From the NCBI GenBank assembly GCA_030770425.1, contig JASJFT010000040.1, positions 124,001 to 188,000 of the forward strand: a DNA stretch of 64,000 nt, written 5' to 3'. Every line of letters starts with the position of its first letter. The stretch's first letter is position 1. Below the pieces are notes generated by a model that made no database searches, had not been told where the DNA came from, and was given only the letters and a program-made list of their open reading frames with translations. Positions 1 through 11,890 of the stretch are shown here, piece by piece. Source of the stretch: Darksidea phi. Taxonomy: Eukaryota > Ascomycota > Dothideomycetes > Pleosporales > Lentitheciaceae. Made by a program: the position numbers and the translations under genes.

Positions 1-3000
1 TTGCTTTGCTGCATTGGCAGCGTTTGTAGTTCCCACCATGTTTGCAGGTTGTTTGCTAGCGGATGAGGGTGCTGATGAGGAGGACATGGACAGCTCATGT
101 ACTTGGGGCCCAGTAACGTGGTTTATGAAAGGCTAGCAAAACAATGCGGCAATAACGACTAACGCGGCGCACAATGGGAGGGATCGTAAGGGACAGGATG
201 ACAGGGCTCGACCGGGGTTGCTCTTAATTAAAGATAGATAATTCGAAGCGTCCAGCGGTCTTCGAAATCAAAAGAAGGAACGGGAGCAAATTATGCGGTC
301 TACGGTTTTCATAGAGAGCGGGAGTGAGGATAGAATATGTACCTTAAGAGTGCCACGAATGGCTCCAATGATAGCAAAATGCACCGATTCTATTCTTGGA
401 CCAGGCCAGGCGGTCAAATGGCTTCCTCCAACGAGGAGAGCTTGCGGCGAGGTTGTTGTTGGCGGGAACGGAGGGCTGATTGGCTCGTTGTAGATTGCCC
501 TGCAGGTGAGGTTGAAATTTGGGGCATTTTCTGGCCCGCAGCTATTTTTGCCTCCCAGTTACCCGCCAGCTCAGACCTCCGGAGAGCCAGTGCGCCTGCA
601 CGGCTCCCGACGTGGCTGGTGATTCGGCCCCGCATGGCTTTTTTAGCACTAAATGACCCATTTTGGCTTGATGAACAGCATGGTTTAACGGGTTGTTCGG
701 TCTTGGCTCCTTTGCTCTCGCCGACCCCCAACCACCCTGGGGCGACAGCCATCGATCAGTGCGTCTGAGAGCGGCGTAGGAGCGAGATCCGAACACTTGC
801 AGCGGATGCGATAACTGGCCGGCCCGAACGTTGTTGCTGCCCCGACCACCGTCGATCGCTCGAAGCTGCAGTATTGCCAAGGCCATATGGGAAATGCAGG
901 CAGTCCGCAAAGCCTCCCTTATGCCCGTCCAGGTAGCGATAACGGCATTGCTGGTCCTGCTTACGCTCAGGGCCTGGCAGGACCACGACGGCAGAATGGA
1001 TGAATCCGGTGCCACGGAGCGTAGGGCAGCACGACGTTGATGGCAGCAATGTGGCTGGATGAAGGAAAAGCTCGCCGCGCGGTCGACCAAACAGGGCAGG
1101 TCGGTCGTAGACTAGCACTTCCGGCGCGACATGCACAAGCGACGGGATGGCCGTGGTTGCGAGCGATTGCCCTGAGAGTGGTACGAGAGAGGTCGGAATT
1201 TGCATGTCAAGCATGAGATTAGGCCGTCGGGCGGTCCAATGGTAGGGCTTATCGGGCGCGGAGGAGCATCTGCGTGGCAGGGGCCACAGTCCCGATTTCG
1301 TGCAGTTGTGGAATCCTCTGCTCTGCTATTAAAAGACGGCTAATTTACTTGCTGCCGAAGATATACTGCCCGTAATTAGCCTGCATTGCACGGCTAGGCT
1401 AATAATTCCCCATTCGGGCGACACAGGGCCGCTGCGGCAAGCGATTGGGTACCGACTGGAGTAGTCAATACTTTGGTAGCTCGCGAATAAGCCGTAGTCG
1501 CAGGTACTTGCCCGACTCGTGTACGCGTAGACAGCTCACCTGACAGCGCGGATCTTATGCGGAGGACGGACGGAGGCTCCTTGTCCGCTACCCGCTGCAA
1601 ACCGCTGGCGATGGGCACTTGAGCGCAACCCGGATGCTGGATGCCACGAAGCGAGGCCGCGCTTTTTTCGCACCGCTGTGATTCCAACCCGTGCCCTGGT
1701 CGCGATCCAACGGCCTGTGGGCAAGGTGGTGCCATGGGCCCAACAACCTCTCTGCGTCTCGAGGCACTCGGGACGGAACACCTCGTCGTGTCACCCCCTT
1801 TTTGCGTTGTCCCCCGAGTCTCTGGGGACGCGACGGCTGCTGCTCATTCGGTCGAGGTGGAGCGAACACGGCTCGCCAAACTCTATGCTCGATCGGTGAG
1901 GCCCTCGTACCGTAGCAGGATTGTTGAGGCCGGAACAGCCTGTTCAGTGGCCATCCACGCAGGGCGCGGCACAATAGCCAGCCCCAGCGGTGCTCTTGGC
2001 ACAACGGTCGGGCGGGCGCGCCTTTATGCATCGCGAGCTAGCGGATGAAGGTTGGATGCCCTCTCGAGCGGCTGATAGGCCACCGCCGAACACACCTCGA
2101 CGACTCCGTCGTGGCAGCAGAGGCACGAGGGACGGAAAGTGGGCGACACCGCATGAGCTTCCGGTCACGGGAACAGAGTGTTGGCGGCCTTCTGCAATGC
2201 TGTTGGCTCGCAGATTGATGATGGTACCATCGCAGACTCACACGAGCATCCCTTTGATCCCTTGGTGGGAGCGTGCCAGACGGTGGCCGGAAGAGCGGTC
2301 TGGAGGGATTCCAGAAGCGATCCGGCGGAGATAGTCATGTCGCCGTGTGCGGCCCAACACCACGAGTCAAGCCTGCGGCCGTTGTCGGGAGAGGAAGGCC
2401 GGGTAGCACGGTGGATGGAAGTGTTGCTGCGAGGACGGGGAGTGGGACGCAGTGACGAAATGAACGAAGATGGGCTTTCAAGCATTGCTATGGCCCGCGT
2501 GGCGTGCACCACACGCAGCCAACCGAACAGCGCTGCAATCCTCGCGCAATCCTGGCGATGGGGCTGGCGATGGGGCTGGCGTTCCAATATCAACATCCCT
2601 TCGCTGCAGCGTGGCTGGCCTGGCTGGCGATGAGGCTGTTGCTTCGGGTGGCGCGTCCCGTGCACTGCAATCCGATCAATTCAATCTACCCCAGTCCCAG
2701 GGCCAGCCTCAACGCTCACACTCCAGCGCCCCGTCGACGGCAGCACCGAAGGCCCAAGAGTCACTTGACCGTCGTGCGATGGCGACAACTGGCCGCCAGC
2801 GGCTCCGAGGTACGTACCGCGGGGGCTGCGCAACGGAGCAAAAGCTGGCACTGCACGCGACCACGGCGTGGAGGTGTTCGGACTCGAGCCGTGCGACACG
2901 GTAACACGCGAGGATCGCCTCTGGATTGAAACCAGGGCCCACGCTGCGTGGTGGAGTCCATCGGCCGTCGTCTACCCGCTCGAGCCTCGTGCTGAAGCGA

Positions 3001-3595
3001 GTCCATGATTCAGTGGGCCCTCTCCACTCGCTACCCTGATCTTTGCCTGCGTCTAGGCCGTGGCTGGCGTTATTAATGGACATTGGCGTCCTGATGGAGT
3101 AATATTAGCATCTTATGGCAGACACACGGCAGCGAATGGGCTTGTGCAGACCGTCCCATGTCGACGTCTAAGCGCCCACCTCACTCCGCTGCATGCGGGC
3201 GGGAACTCTCCGTCCGCGGATTGGACGACCCGCTACTCCCTGTCGTCGACTCGAGACCCTCAGTGGCCGAGGGGCCTTGCGACTGTGCTGTCGCTGCAGG
3301 TGCCGGACTGTCACAATATCGGCCACCGTCTCCGCTTCAGAAACGACCTCTGTACGCTTCTACAAAAAGACTCGCAAGCGCCCATCGCCCGAAGGGTCTT
3401 TTCGCTGTTTCCCACTCACTGTGCTGCTTCGTCGTGCGTACCATGCTCGAGACACTCGCTCGGAGCCATCGTTAGACGTACAGGGCAGCTGTTTTCCCAG
3501 CGCTGGGCTCGTGCGCGCGATATACCGCCATCATGGTCAGTAGACTTCCACAGAGCGCTATCGATAAGTCGATGCTCACAGCCCCCTAGCAGGCC
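1..3595. other. Gene-poor GC-rich stretch, no supported gene
   Basis: I see no reading frame here with splice sites, domain features or convincing codon structure. The open frames of 60-180 codons occur on both strands and overlap one another, as expected in GC-rich non-coding DNA. A small tandem duplication of a 12-nt unit (GATGGGGCTGGC) lies near 2555-2581. The last few hundred bases before 3596 are the likely promoter and 5'UTR of the SAM/PH gene. No transposon ends or transposase fragments were recognised. Confidence 0.5.
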
Positions 3596-6120
3596 ATGAC
3601 ACCCATCACCCCGCTGGAACCGGGCGTGGAGATGTTCGAGAGAGGGAAATCGCAATCACTCTTCGTCACTACTGTCTCTGCCCGGACATCTCTGGAGCGA
3701 CCCATCTCCTCATACACCGACTTCGAGGATGATTCAAGCGACTTTGAGGAGTACAGTCTCGGCTCTACCGTAAGTCGCACGACAACATGGGCATTTGCAC
3801 GGCTGATCCTGAACAGAACGACAATCGCCGCAGTCAAACAACCATATCTACACTTGAGGAGGTGCACACGCCAAGAGACGAGATCCGACCCCAATTCGCC
3901 GAGTGGTATCTGCCAAAGGCTGTAGAAGGCCCAAAAGGACCCCATCTCTTCCGTTCCTCCCAGTCATCCAACGATTTTCCAATCGACTTTGCCCTACAGC
4001 TGTCTCCACTGTTCCCAAAGGAGCCACCATCTCGGATCCAAACCTCGTTCCGAGAAGCTACCCCAGAGACTGTCGTCCCCAGGAAAGAGTACAATAACAT
4101 CGCATCTGCCGTCGCTCACCTCGACAATGCCGAAGTGCGCGCTTGGACCTCTCGCCAGGTCGCTACCTGGATGTATCAGAACGGGTTTGACGACGAAATC
4201 ATCGAGCGATTTGAGGAACACGACATCACGGGCGCGGTGCTACTCGACTTGCAGTTTGACGATTTGAAGGAGCTGGAGATCACATCGTTCGGAAAGCGTC
4301 ACCAGCTATGGAATCAGATTGACTCTTTGAGGACTGCGGATGGGCTCATATCACCCGTTGGTCCCGCCCCAACACCCTTCGAAGATACAGAGCGACCTTG
4401 CACAGAAGCACGGCAACGGTCGAAGAGCAAGAACCGGGAACGGCGCCATCGCGATAAGTCTAGGGGTGCCGATTGCGAAGTTGACGATGCAAAGACCCCA
4501 ATTACACCCGGAGGTGGTCGGAGGCGAAGAGGACGACGAAACCGGAACGCCGGTGACGATATTATCACCCCCGCTGAGTCTGTCTCCATTGTTGCCATCG
4601 AACAGCTACTACCGAAGCCTCACAAGTGTGCCAAAGGCGAACGATGCGCCAAGTGGCGAAAGCAGCAGCGACAACTAGCCAGACTTCAAGAGGAGCATGG
4701 TTTCCCGATATCTCCCGAAAAGGGCGGCCACATATTCATCGCCGGCGACCCCGGCAACGCTCACACAGCAGACCGTGCTATTGAGAACGTTTATCGTCCC
4801 ACCTCAGACGCGATACCATCTGTCGTAGCATCGTCCGACGTACTAGGGCCTGGCCAGATCCCCGACTTCACGCTTCAGGAAGATTCACTGCAGAAGGTGG
4901 AATTGCGCGACCCGCAAGACAACGTACGACAATTCCTTACGCTGCAAGGTGTCGAACAGCCATACGCAACTGCAACTCCTATCGAAGCTCCTCCAACGCC
5001 TCCTGGGGACATCTTCCCTCCTCGTCCCTCTGTCTCACAACCTTACCAACAGCAGTACCAGCACGTGTCTGCTTTCTCCGCCTCTACATCAGCTCACACG
5101 TCCGCATCTCTTGATCACGTCCCGCTCCAAAACCCCATGCTCCACCCGCCAGAGTTCACTCCCGCCCTGCACACCAACCTCAAATCGCTCCCGAAGCTCA
5201 GCATCCCGCCACCACGATCCATGTCCGCGCAACCGCAATACAGCGTTTCTCGCGGTGCCGTCCCCTCCAGCCCACAGGTCGCACCAGACACCGCTTTCTC
5301 GCCCTGTCGCACAGCATCCCCAGGCGGGGTTTATCGATTTGGCACGCCCTTCTCTGAAATGGACGCCCCCGTTACAGCGGTTCCAGCAGGGCCCGTTTCA
5401 CGCGACACAAGCCAGTCGGTGCCACCAAATATGCAGTACAGAGACCCGATCCAGCGAGTTGGGTCTACTCGTGACTGGCGCCGTCCGTCGCTGCCTCTCC
5501 CCGCGCTAAATGAAGACCAGGTGTTCAGTCCCACCGGCCCGTCTGACAACGACTCGGATACCTTGCATTCGACGCACTTCTCTGGGGAGAACAGCCCGAT
5601 CTCGGATCCAATGGGGACGGCGAGACCTGAGGATGCACCACCTAAGGGCGGATTTGCGTACAACGGTGTAAACTATCATGGGTGGATGAAGAAGCGTCGC
5701 ACTAAGCTTCTACGCCATGAGTGGCAAGACCACCACTTCCGGTTGCACGGAACGACGCTGGCAATGCATCCCAACGAGCTTCCTTCTTCGTCGGCACTGC
5801 AGACCATCGATGTGGATCAGTATGCTGTCGCTTGCTCATCGCTCGCGTCGAATAAGCTGTCCGCTAAGCTCCGTGCGCTCAAACTGACCTCTGGGCAAAA
5901 GGACAAAAATGGTATTCCCGCCGCCTTTGAGTTCCAGCTCGTGCCTACGGCGCCTGGCAAGGGCGATCTGAAGAAGGTGATGCCCAACGGCAAGGTGCAC
6001 CACTTTGCGGTCAAGTCGCGTGATGACCGTATTGACTGGATGCGCGAGCTTATGCTTGCGAAGGCCCTGAGAGCCAAGAATGATGGGTACGAGGTTACCG
6101 TCAACGGCGCTGACATGTGA
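3596..6120 (+). CDS. SAM and PH domain polarity protein (Boi-like)
   Basis: Two exons, 3596-3769 and 3817-6120, joined by a 47-nt intron (GTAAGT donor, CTGAT branch-like sequence, CAG acceptor), give 825 residues. A SAM domain lies at about 165-230 (starts VRAWTSRQVATWM). A PH domain fills the C-terminus at about 690-815 (GWMKKRR then HHFRLHGTTL). Between them is a basic, Ser/Pro-rich linker with a Cys/His patch (HKCAKGERC) near 320. The SAM-PH order resembles yeast Boi1/Boi2, which link Cdc42, formins and exocyst at growth sites, but the SH3 domain of Boi proteins is not seen. Inferred role: a phosphoinositide-binding scaffold at the cell cortex. The upstream exon is needed; an unspliced start at 3787 would lose the natural N-terminus. 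Domain calls are firm and the Boi orthology is moderate. Confidence 0.8.
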
Positions 6121-8270
6121 AGGAAAAATCAAGAAGGTTCCAAAAGTAACCCTACTAACAATCTAGAATGATCCTGGGCGGTCGTCTTGCGATTTACGCT
6201 TTTGCTGTTTTTATCTTGTTGATCTTGCTAGCGAGCGGGCGTTATGACTTTCATGCTTTGCAATTTTTGTCCTTTTCTTTGCTATCAATACCCTGACTCC
6301 TTCCGCGGAGTCTTGATGACCGCCATTATACCCTTGACTATTCATATTGTTATCTCTTCCGCATTCTCCGCTCTCCCTCATCAGCATCTACAACTTCTAC
6401 ACACCCAAGATTTTGCCGAGGTGGACCGCAAGGTTGCGCAGTGGAGGAATACACGCATGTTGACGTGGATAATGGTTTGGACGATTTGCATCGCATTTGG
6501 AATTTCTGGCATCTATCTCTCTCCTCGGCAGCTTCAAAATTGTCGTTGCAGTCGGGTTCGCACGGGGGGAGGATGGACCAGGCAAGCATTAGGTATCTAT
6601 GATAAACGAAATAACCAAAATACAATGACAATTAAAATTGTTAAACCAAGACTAAATGTCCGTTAATATTGCTTTCTGTACGCGTCTGCTCTCAACACGT
6701 CGACGTTCTTGTGCGGGTTCTCAGGTCATAGCATGATGCTCAGCACCTGTGACGAGGAACAATGCGCATAACATCACACCTGAAACTCATTTCAACCACC
6801 CCTCTGGCAACCCATCACAAAAAGGTCACTAATTAGCACAACCACCCAAGCAATAACCCACCCCCCAACCTCTGGGGCTGAAGCGCAAGTTCCCCATTGT
6901 TTAGGCTTCGCATACACAAGCGAGCGGGTCCGGCGTAAACGAGGGCAATGCAGCCGGGTGTTTAGATGAGCGTCGTGCAGCAAAAGCGCAACACGCATAG
7001 CCCGGCATTCCCGTCGCGCTGGAAGCCATGAACGGCGCACGTTTGAAAACATTGACGGCGGGATCCCGCATGCGTTATGCTGCTCCGGCGGACTTAGCGG
7101 GAGATTGTGGGGCAGGTAGCATGTTGAGTGGATTGGTGTTTTGCACGCGTCCGAAGGCGTTTTTTTCTTTTTTCCCTTTTTGGCTTTGCGCACCCCCCCC
7201 GCAAGGCTTTCTCACTTCGGATGGCTTGCTCCTCCCTCCCTACCTCCCCTCTTTCCCACTCGTCTCGTCTCCTCTCCCCTCCCTCACGCGGATCCATGCG
7301 CTCGGAACTACGTCTTACGGCTTATTTGCTGGCCATGGATGATGCCGTTGGTTTTCATTTGGAGGTGCGACGGGGACCCTGAGCTTACGGCTGCACCGAT
7401 GACCTCAGGGGTAGGTAGTACAAGCTGTGATAGGCTGCTTGATGAAATGTTTGATAGTACGAGAAAAGGGGGGATATCGAAAGGCGAAGGGAGAAATGAA
7501 GAGCGGGAGTGATGGAGGTAGTATTTCGATAGTTTGAGGGCACATTTAATAAACGGCGGGTATGTGCGCGAGTCTCGTGAGGATGATGAAAAGTCATGAT
7601 TGGGAAAGGAACGGTGAACGAGGACGGAGTCGGTGCGTCGTCACATTTGTCGGGAGCGACACTCATATCACTATCGAGAGAGGAAGGCGATACTCAAGAG
7701 CCCGAATATATTGATCCGGACGGCTATCTCATGGTGCAACAATCTGTGTGCCCCACCACTAGCTAAGTTCCCGTTAGAATGTCAGAAGACCAAGGCGCAA
7801 GCAATAGAAGAGCTCACCACCAATCGCATGTACCAAGAAAGAACCACCCATAAAATCAAACATATTGAATAGAAATTTCAAAAAGGCCAGTGAAAACCGC
7901 CCAAACAAGCTATTCAACTACAATGTATGATCCAAGGCGGATGATAATGTATGTTGAAAGCGCTGGAAGACCGGCCTGCTCGTATATCCATGTATATCCC
8001 GTCAAGGTTGGCGGAAACAATCGAGCCAATAAGTATTGCAAAGTATATAATCCGGCATATGGGGTCGTTGGAATTTGTACAGTGTATCGAAAGTGTCCCG
8101 GGTAGAAATCCAGAGTGTGCCTTGGTTTTGTGGGTGAAGGCGCATTCCGAATGCTCGAGCGTATCGACGGAGAAAGTTAAGCCAGGAAAGCGAAGAAGTA
8201 AGGTTGATAGAAGCGAAGAAAAGAGTCCACGTCTGTCCTACCCCGGTGCCATATGCTCATGGGGAGTGAT
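6121..8270. other. Intergenic region, no supported gene
   Basis: The first few hundred bases are AT-richer and are likely the 3'UTR of the SAM/PH gene. Around 7150-7290 there are pyrimidine-rich runs (T-rich then CCTCCC-rich). Open frames here, including one at 6244-6666, show no domain, signal peptide or splice support. The last part should hold the 3' end of the minus-strand pheromone gene. Confidence 0.5.
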
Positions 8271-8615
8271 TTAGCAGGGTTGGCCAACGAAACGGCAGTG
8301 GCGGGCCTTGGGGCGCCATGTTTCAGCCTCTGGGAGAGCAACAGGCTCAGCCTCTGGGAGAGCAACAGGCTCAGCCTCTGGGAGAGCAACAGGCTCAGCC
8401 TCTGGAAGAGGAACAGGCTCAGCCTCTGGGAGAGCAACAGGCTCAGCCTCTGGCAGAGCAACAGGCTCAGCGGTGGGCGCCGGCTCAACCTCACGCTTGC
8501 ATGGCTGGCCGACGAAGCGGCAGCGGGGGTCAGCTTCGGGCTCGGCAATAGGGATGGCGGCAGCGTAGGTGGCCGCGCTGAGAACAGCGACGGCAATAGC
8601 AGTAGCAAGCTTCAT
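8271..8615 (-). CDS. Alpha-factor-like sex pheromone precursor
   Basis: The gene is intronless and encodes 114 residues. Residues 1-20 are a hydrophobic signal peptide (MKLATAIAVAVLSAATYAAA). The peptide CRFVGQPC occurs twice, at 32-39 (RCRFVGQPC, followed by the Kex2 site KR at 40-41) and at 107-114 (HCRFVGQPC), where it ends the protein. The two-Cys core with central G-Q is the pattern of Pezizomycotina alpha-pheromones. Six tandem eight-residue units (VALPEAEP and variants) occupy 52-99. From residue 44 the spacer reads as X-Pro/X-Ala dipeptides, the substrate type of Ste13-like dipeptidyl aminopeptidase. The product would be secreted, processed in the Golgi and sensed by a Ste2-type receptor. 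Oddities: only two copies, the second lacks a KR before it, and the spacer is expanded. Orthologue naming (ppgA/ppg1-like) is by pattern only. Confidence 0.8.
   Translation of the reverse strand: MKLATAIAVAVLSAATYAAAIPIAEPEADPRCRFVGQPCKREVEPAPTAEPVALPEAEPVALPEAEPVPLPEAEPVALPEAEPVALPEAEPVALPEAETWRPKARHCRFVGQPC
8319..8462 (-). repeat. Six tandem 24-bp units in the pheromone gene
   Basis: The repeats encode VALPEAEP, VALPEAEP, VPLPEAEP, VALPEAEP, VALPEAEP and VALPEAET. They are nearly identical at DNA level, so the array is likely recent and prone to copy-number change. The period is a multiple of three, so gain or loss keeps the downstream pheromone copy in frame. Confidence 0.95.
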
Positions 8616-9922
8616 GTTGCTAGTGTTGAAGGTGAGATGTAACGAATGAATAGAGTCGGATAACTGTAATTACCGACTTGGGTTGAGAGATTGGATGTCG
8701 ATGTCGTGCTGGGTATGTTTGAAGCAGCGGGAATGTTTCAGCTTTAACGACGTATAGAAATAGACAAAGGAGATTAGAAGAATTCCAGTCTATGGGAGGC
8801 TCAATAGGATGAATAAAGAATGGGGGTCGAATAGGACTGAATAGCAGGAAAAGAGAGGCGAACGGTGGTCATGCGAGGTGGCCAGGGCAGTCCTATCCCA
8901 CGCTTTATTGGCCAGAGACATGAATAGAAGCCAATAGCGTTGATGGAATCTGTGGTGAGAAGCGGTGTAATAAGCGGATAGTTTGGTGAAGCGTTAAGAA
9001 CAAGCCTTTGGGACGTTCGAGAACCTGCGAAGTAAGCCTATACCGAGTGTTATTGGCACGCGGGCACTTGAATATACAAAGGACAACTCAGATTCTTTGA
9101 GAGAAACAAGTATAGACGCGGACATGAACAAGGAGGTGAATAGAGATGAGGTCAGACACTTTGCCGTTTTGGGGTCTGAATAAGCTCAATGGGAAGTTGA
9201 GCTGTGGCAATGAGTGGACGCCAGCCACATAGCGACCCCGCACGCCGGCGGAACGACAGCGAAGCGCACGATAGACATCTAGTCCAAGGACTGTAGGTTG
9301 CTCGTGTGGGTTGGCGTGTGGATATTGCGGGGAGCGTGGAACACGGCAAGAGGTCGGGGAGCTTCCGCAGTGGGAGACGCCACATATTGAATATGCGAGG
9401 TCCCGCATAACCACCACATCAAAAACAGAGCTGCCATCTCTATCTCTTTCTCTTCATTAGCAAGAATTTTGCGCCGGTTCTGTTCAAGTCTGACGAGGTG
9501 GTATAGCGAGAATAGCAAAGAGGAAATAATAGACCGGATCCATGAACCAAGATAGCATTGCACGAGCATAGAAGACCTCTGTAAGCTGCTGATTGTAAGA
9601 GATGGTGATATCTAGACAGCCTTCCGGGGTGGAGATGCTAGGATGAGATTCAATGAAGTTGTATAGACCGAAGGCGAAGTTAGGAATATGCTAGGGCATA
9701 CATTCGATCTCAATCGCAATCCCCGAGGCCAAGCTACCTAGTACCAAACACAAGTCTTTGTACATATCCATTCAGTGGAACAGTGGGTTAATGATGAGTG
9801 GAGGTGCAGTGCCAAGACGCGATGTTGGGAGTGGTGAATAACTTAGTAAGCCGACGTGGCCTGTGCTCCAAAAAGTTGAAGTTTAGGACGGAGCTGTTCG
9901 CGACGTAATGTAATGCGGAAAG
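8616..9922. other. Intergenic region with divergent promoters
   Basis: This holds the pheromone gene promoter (left) and the promoter of the mitochondrial methionyl-tRNA synthetase gene (right). Open frames on the minus strand at 9088-9569 show no features I can support. Confidence 0.5.
8734..8740 (-). promoter_or_regulatory. Ste12-type pheromone response element
   Basis: On the minus strand this reads TGAAACA, the consensus pheromone response element bound by Ste12. It lies 119 bp upstream of the pheromone precursor start codon in a position fitting a promoter. A seven-base site can occur by chance; position and gene identity make it plausible. Confidence 0.5.
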
Positions 9923-11890
9923 ATGCGCGCATGCTTCTTTGGTTCGGCGATGCCAGCAGTGCGAAGCTTACGCTTGAACACCTATCGAAAATCCCCCTGG
10001 ATATGCAACGTCTGTTATGTGCGAAGCGCCCGTAACCGCCAGTTTTCAACGCCGCACACCCCCGAGCAGAAGCCGTTCTACATCACGACGCCTATTTTCT
10101 ACGTCAACGCCGGCACGCATGTCCCAACTGACCTGTATACTTTTCATACTTGCTAACAGAACTAAAAGCCCCCCATGTCGGCCACCTCTACACTATGGTC
10201 CTCACGGACATCCTTAAGCGTTGGAGGCAGTTGAAAGGAGAGACGGCGTTGCTTTGCACAGGGACAGACGAACACGGCTTGAAAGTCCAAAGAGCCTCCT
10301 CGAAAGCCGGTGTTGAACCGAAACTCTTCTGCGATAAAGGTGCGGCTATTTTCAAAGAGCTCGCTCAGAAGGCGCTCATCACGAACGATCACTTCGTACG
10401 GACAACGGACCGGGAGCACAAGGATGCTGTAGAATATGCATGGGTATGAGTCAGGGCACACATGGTCATAAGGCAGAGGCTGATGGTCGGCAGTTCTTGC
10501 TGAAAGAGAAGGGCTACATATACACCCAGAAGCATGAGGGATGGTACTCGGTTACGGACGAGGCATTCTATCCTCAGTCGGCCGTCCGACCGTATCTTGA
10601 TCCACCTACCGGACGGAAGGTGATGGTATGTTATTTGTGGGAGAGCTCACACGGAGAAAGCTGATAGTCGTCAGACTTCGATTGAGACTGGGAGTGAGGT
10701 AGAATGGTCGTCCGAAACAAACTACCACTTTCGTCTCTCCGCCTTCCGCGACCGTCTGCTAGAGCTCTACAAATATCAGCCTGAGTGGATATTACCAGCA
10801 TCCCGCATGAAAGAGGTCGTGCAGGCGGTTGAAAATGGCCTGGAAGATCTATCGATATCACGTCCAACTGAACGATTATCATGGGGCATTCGGGTGCCGG
10901 AGGATGACACACAGACCATTTACGTATGGCTGGACGCCCTCATGAACTACGTCACGAAAGCGGGCTATCCCTGGGCACCAGGCAGAGAACAAGCGGGCGG
11001 ATGGCCTGCAGATTGCCAGGTCATTGGCAAAGACATCGTTCGTTTTCATTGTATCTATTGGCCAGCCTTCCTCATGGCGCTCGGTCTGCCCCTTCCTCGT
11101 AAGATTCTCACCCACGCACATTGGACGCTTGGTGGCTCTAAGATGTCGAAGTCCACCGGTAGAGTCGTCGATCCTTTCCTTGCTCTTGAACGGTTCGGAC
11201 CAGATGTCATGCGATGTTATTTAGCGCACGACGGCGCGATCCAAGATGACGCCAACTATGATAATATCCGGATCATCACCATGTACAATAAGTTTCTCAA
11301 CCAGTCATTGGGCAACCTAGCGTCTCGCGTTACAAGAGGCAAGAAATGGAGCGTCCGAGGAGCAGTTGAGCGCATTGGGCCATGGAAAGCAGAGGACTGG
11401 ACTGATGGATCAGGCTCGCGCTTCTATAACAGGACTTTGCTTACGACGCCTGAGACAGTCGCAGCATCCTTGGACGCGTACGATGTGAGAAGGGCCTTGC
11501 AGCACATTGCTGAGTTTGTCCGAAGAGTAAGTTCACGTTTACAACCTTTTCTTTGCCTCCATAGTTGCTGACCACCGGTAGTCCAATCAATTCTTCCAAA
11601 TGTCGTCTCCTTGGGACAAGATCCTTCCCTTTGGTCCCGGCGAGCCTGGCGAAGAGGTAGACAAAACCGTTTATCTAGCTTCCGAGGCGCTCCGCATTAC
11701 TGGTATTTTCCTGCAACCATACATGCCCAACAAGGCGAAGATGCTGCTAGATCAATTAGGTGTAGATGAGTCACGACGAACGTTTGAGTATTGCAGACCT
11801 GGTTGCGACTTGGACTATGGAGTCCCGATGATCGATCTAGGTGTGAAGCATGAGGGTGCTCTCTTCCCGCCACTGCCGAGTGAGGAGTAG
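9923..11890 (+). CDS. MSM1: Mitochondrial methionyl-tRNA synthetase
   Basis: Charges mitochondrial tRNA-Met with methionine. Five exons (9923-10112, 10169-10443, 10494-10625, 10675-11526, 11582-11890) give 585 residues, the usual length of the fungal organellar enzyme. The basic, Ser/Arg-rich N-terminus ending near QFSTP is a likely mitochondrial presequence. The class I signatures are both present: HVGH at 66-69, after ITTPIFYVNA, and KMSKS at 355-359. An internal ATG at 9950 is an alternative start that keeps much of the presequence. The first intron (10113-10168) works in frame only with a GC donor and AG acceptor; it contains a perfect GCTAAC branch site. The other three introns have GT donors and 49-55 nt lengths. 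Identity is firm. Confidence 0.92.
10113..10168 (+). other. Probable GC-AG intron in MSM1
   Basis: Splicing from G|GCACGC to AAAAG|CC joins VNA to APHVGH exactly as class I methionyl-tRNA synthetases require. The GT donors I tested between 10103 and 10136 do not keep the frame with either nearby acceptor. GCTAAC lies at 10152-10157. Confidence 0.6.

Noticed and set aside
2470..2929. Overlapping plus frames of about 140 codons
   Set aside because: Two frames overlap for most of their length with no domain or splice support, typical of GC-rich non-coding DNA.
6244..6666. Hydrophobic plus frame after the SAM/PH gene
   Set aside because: No splice or domain support; it probably lies in 3' non-coding sequence.
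8319..8462. CRISPR-like tandem array
   Set aside because: The units are contiguous with no unique spacers, they code in frame, and the genome is eukaryotic.
8253..8642. Plus-strand repeat frames opposite the pheromone gene (RLSLWESN and GSASGRAT repeats)
   Set aside because: They are the reverse complement reading of the 24-bp units. Only the minus frame has a signal peptide and pheromone copies.
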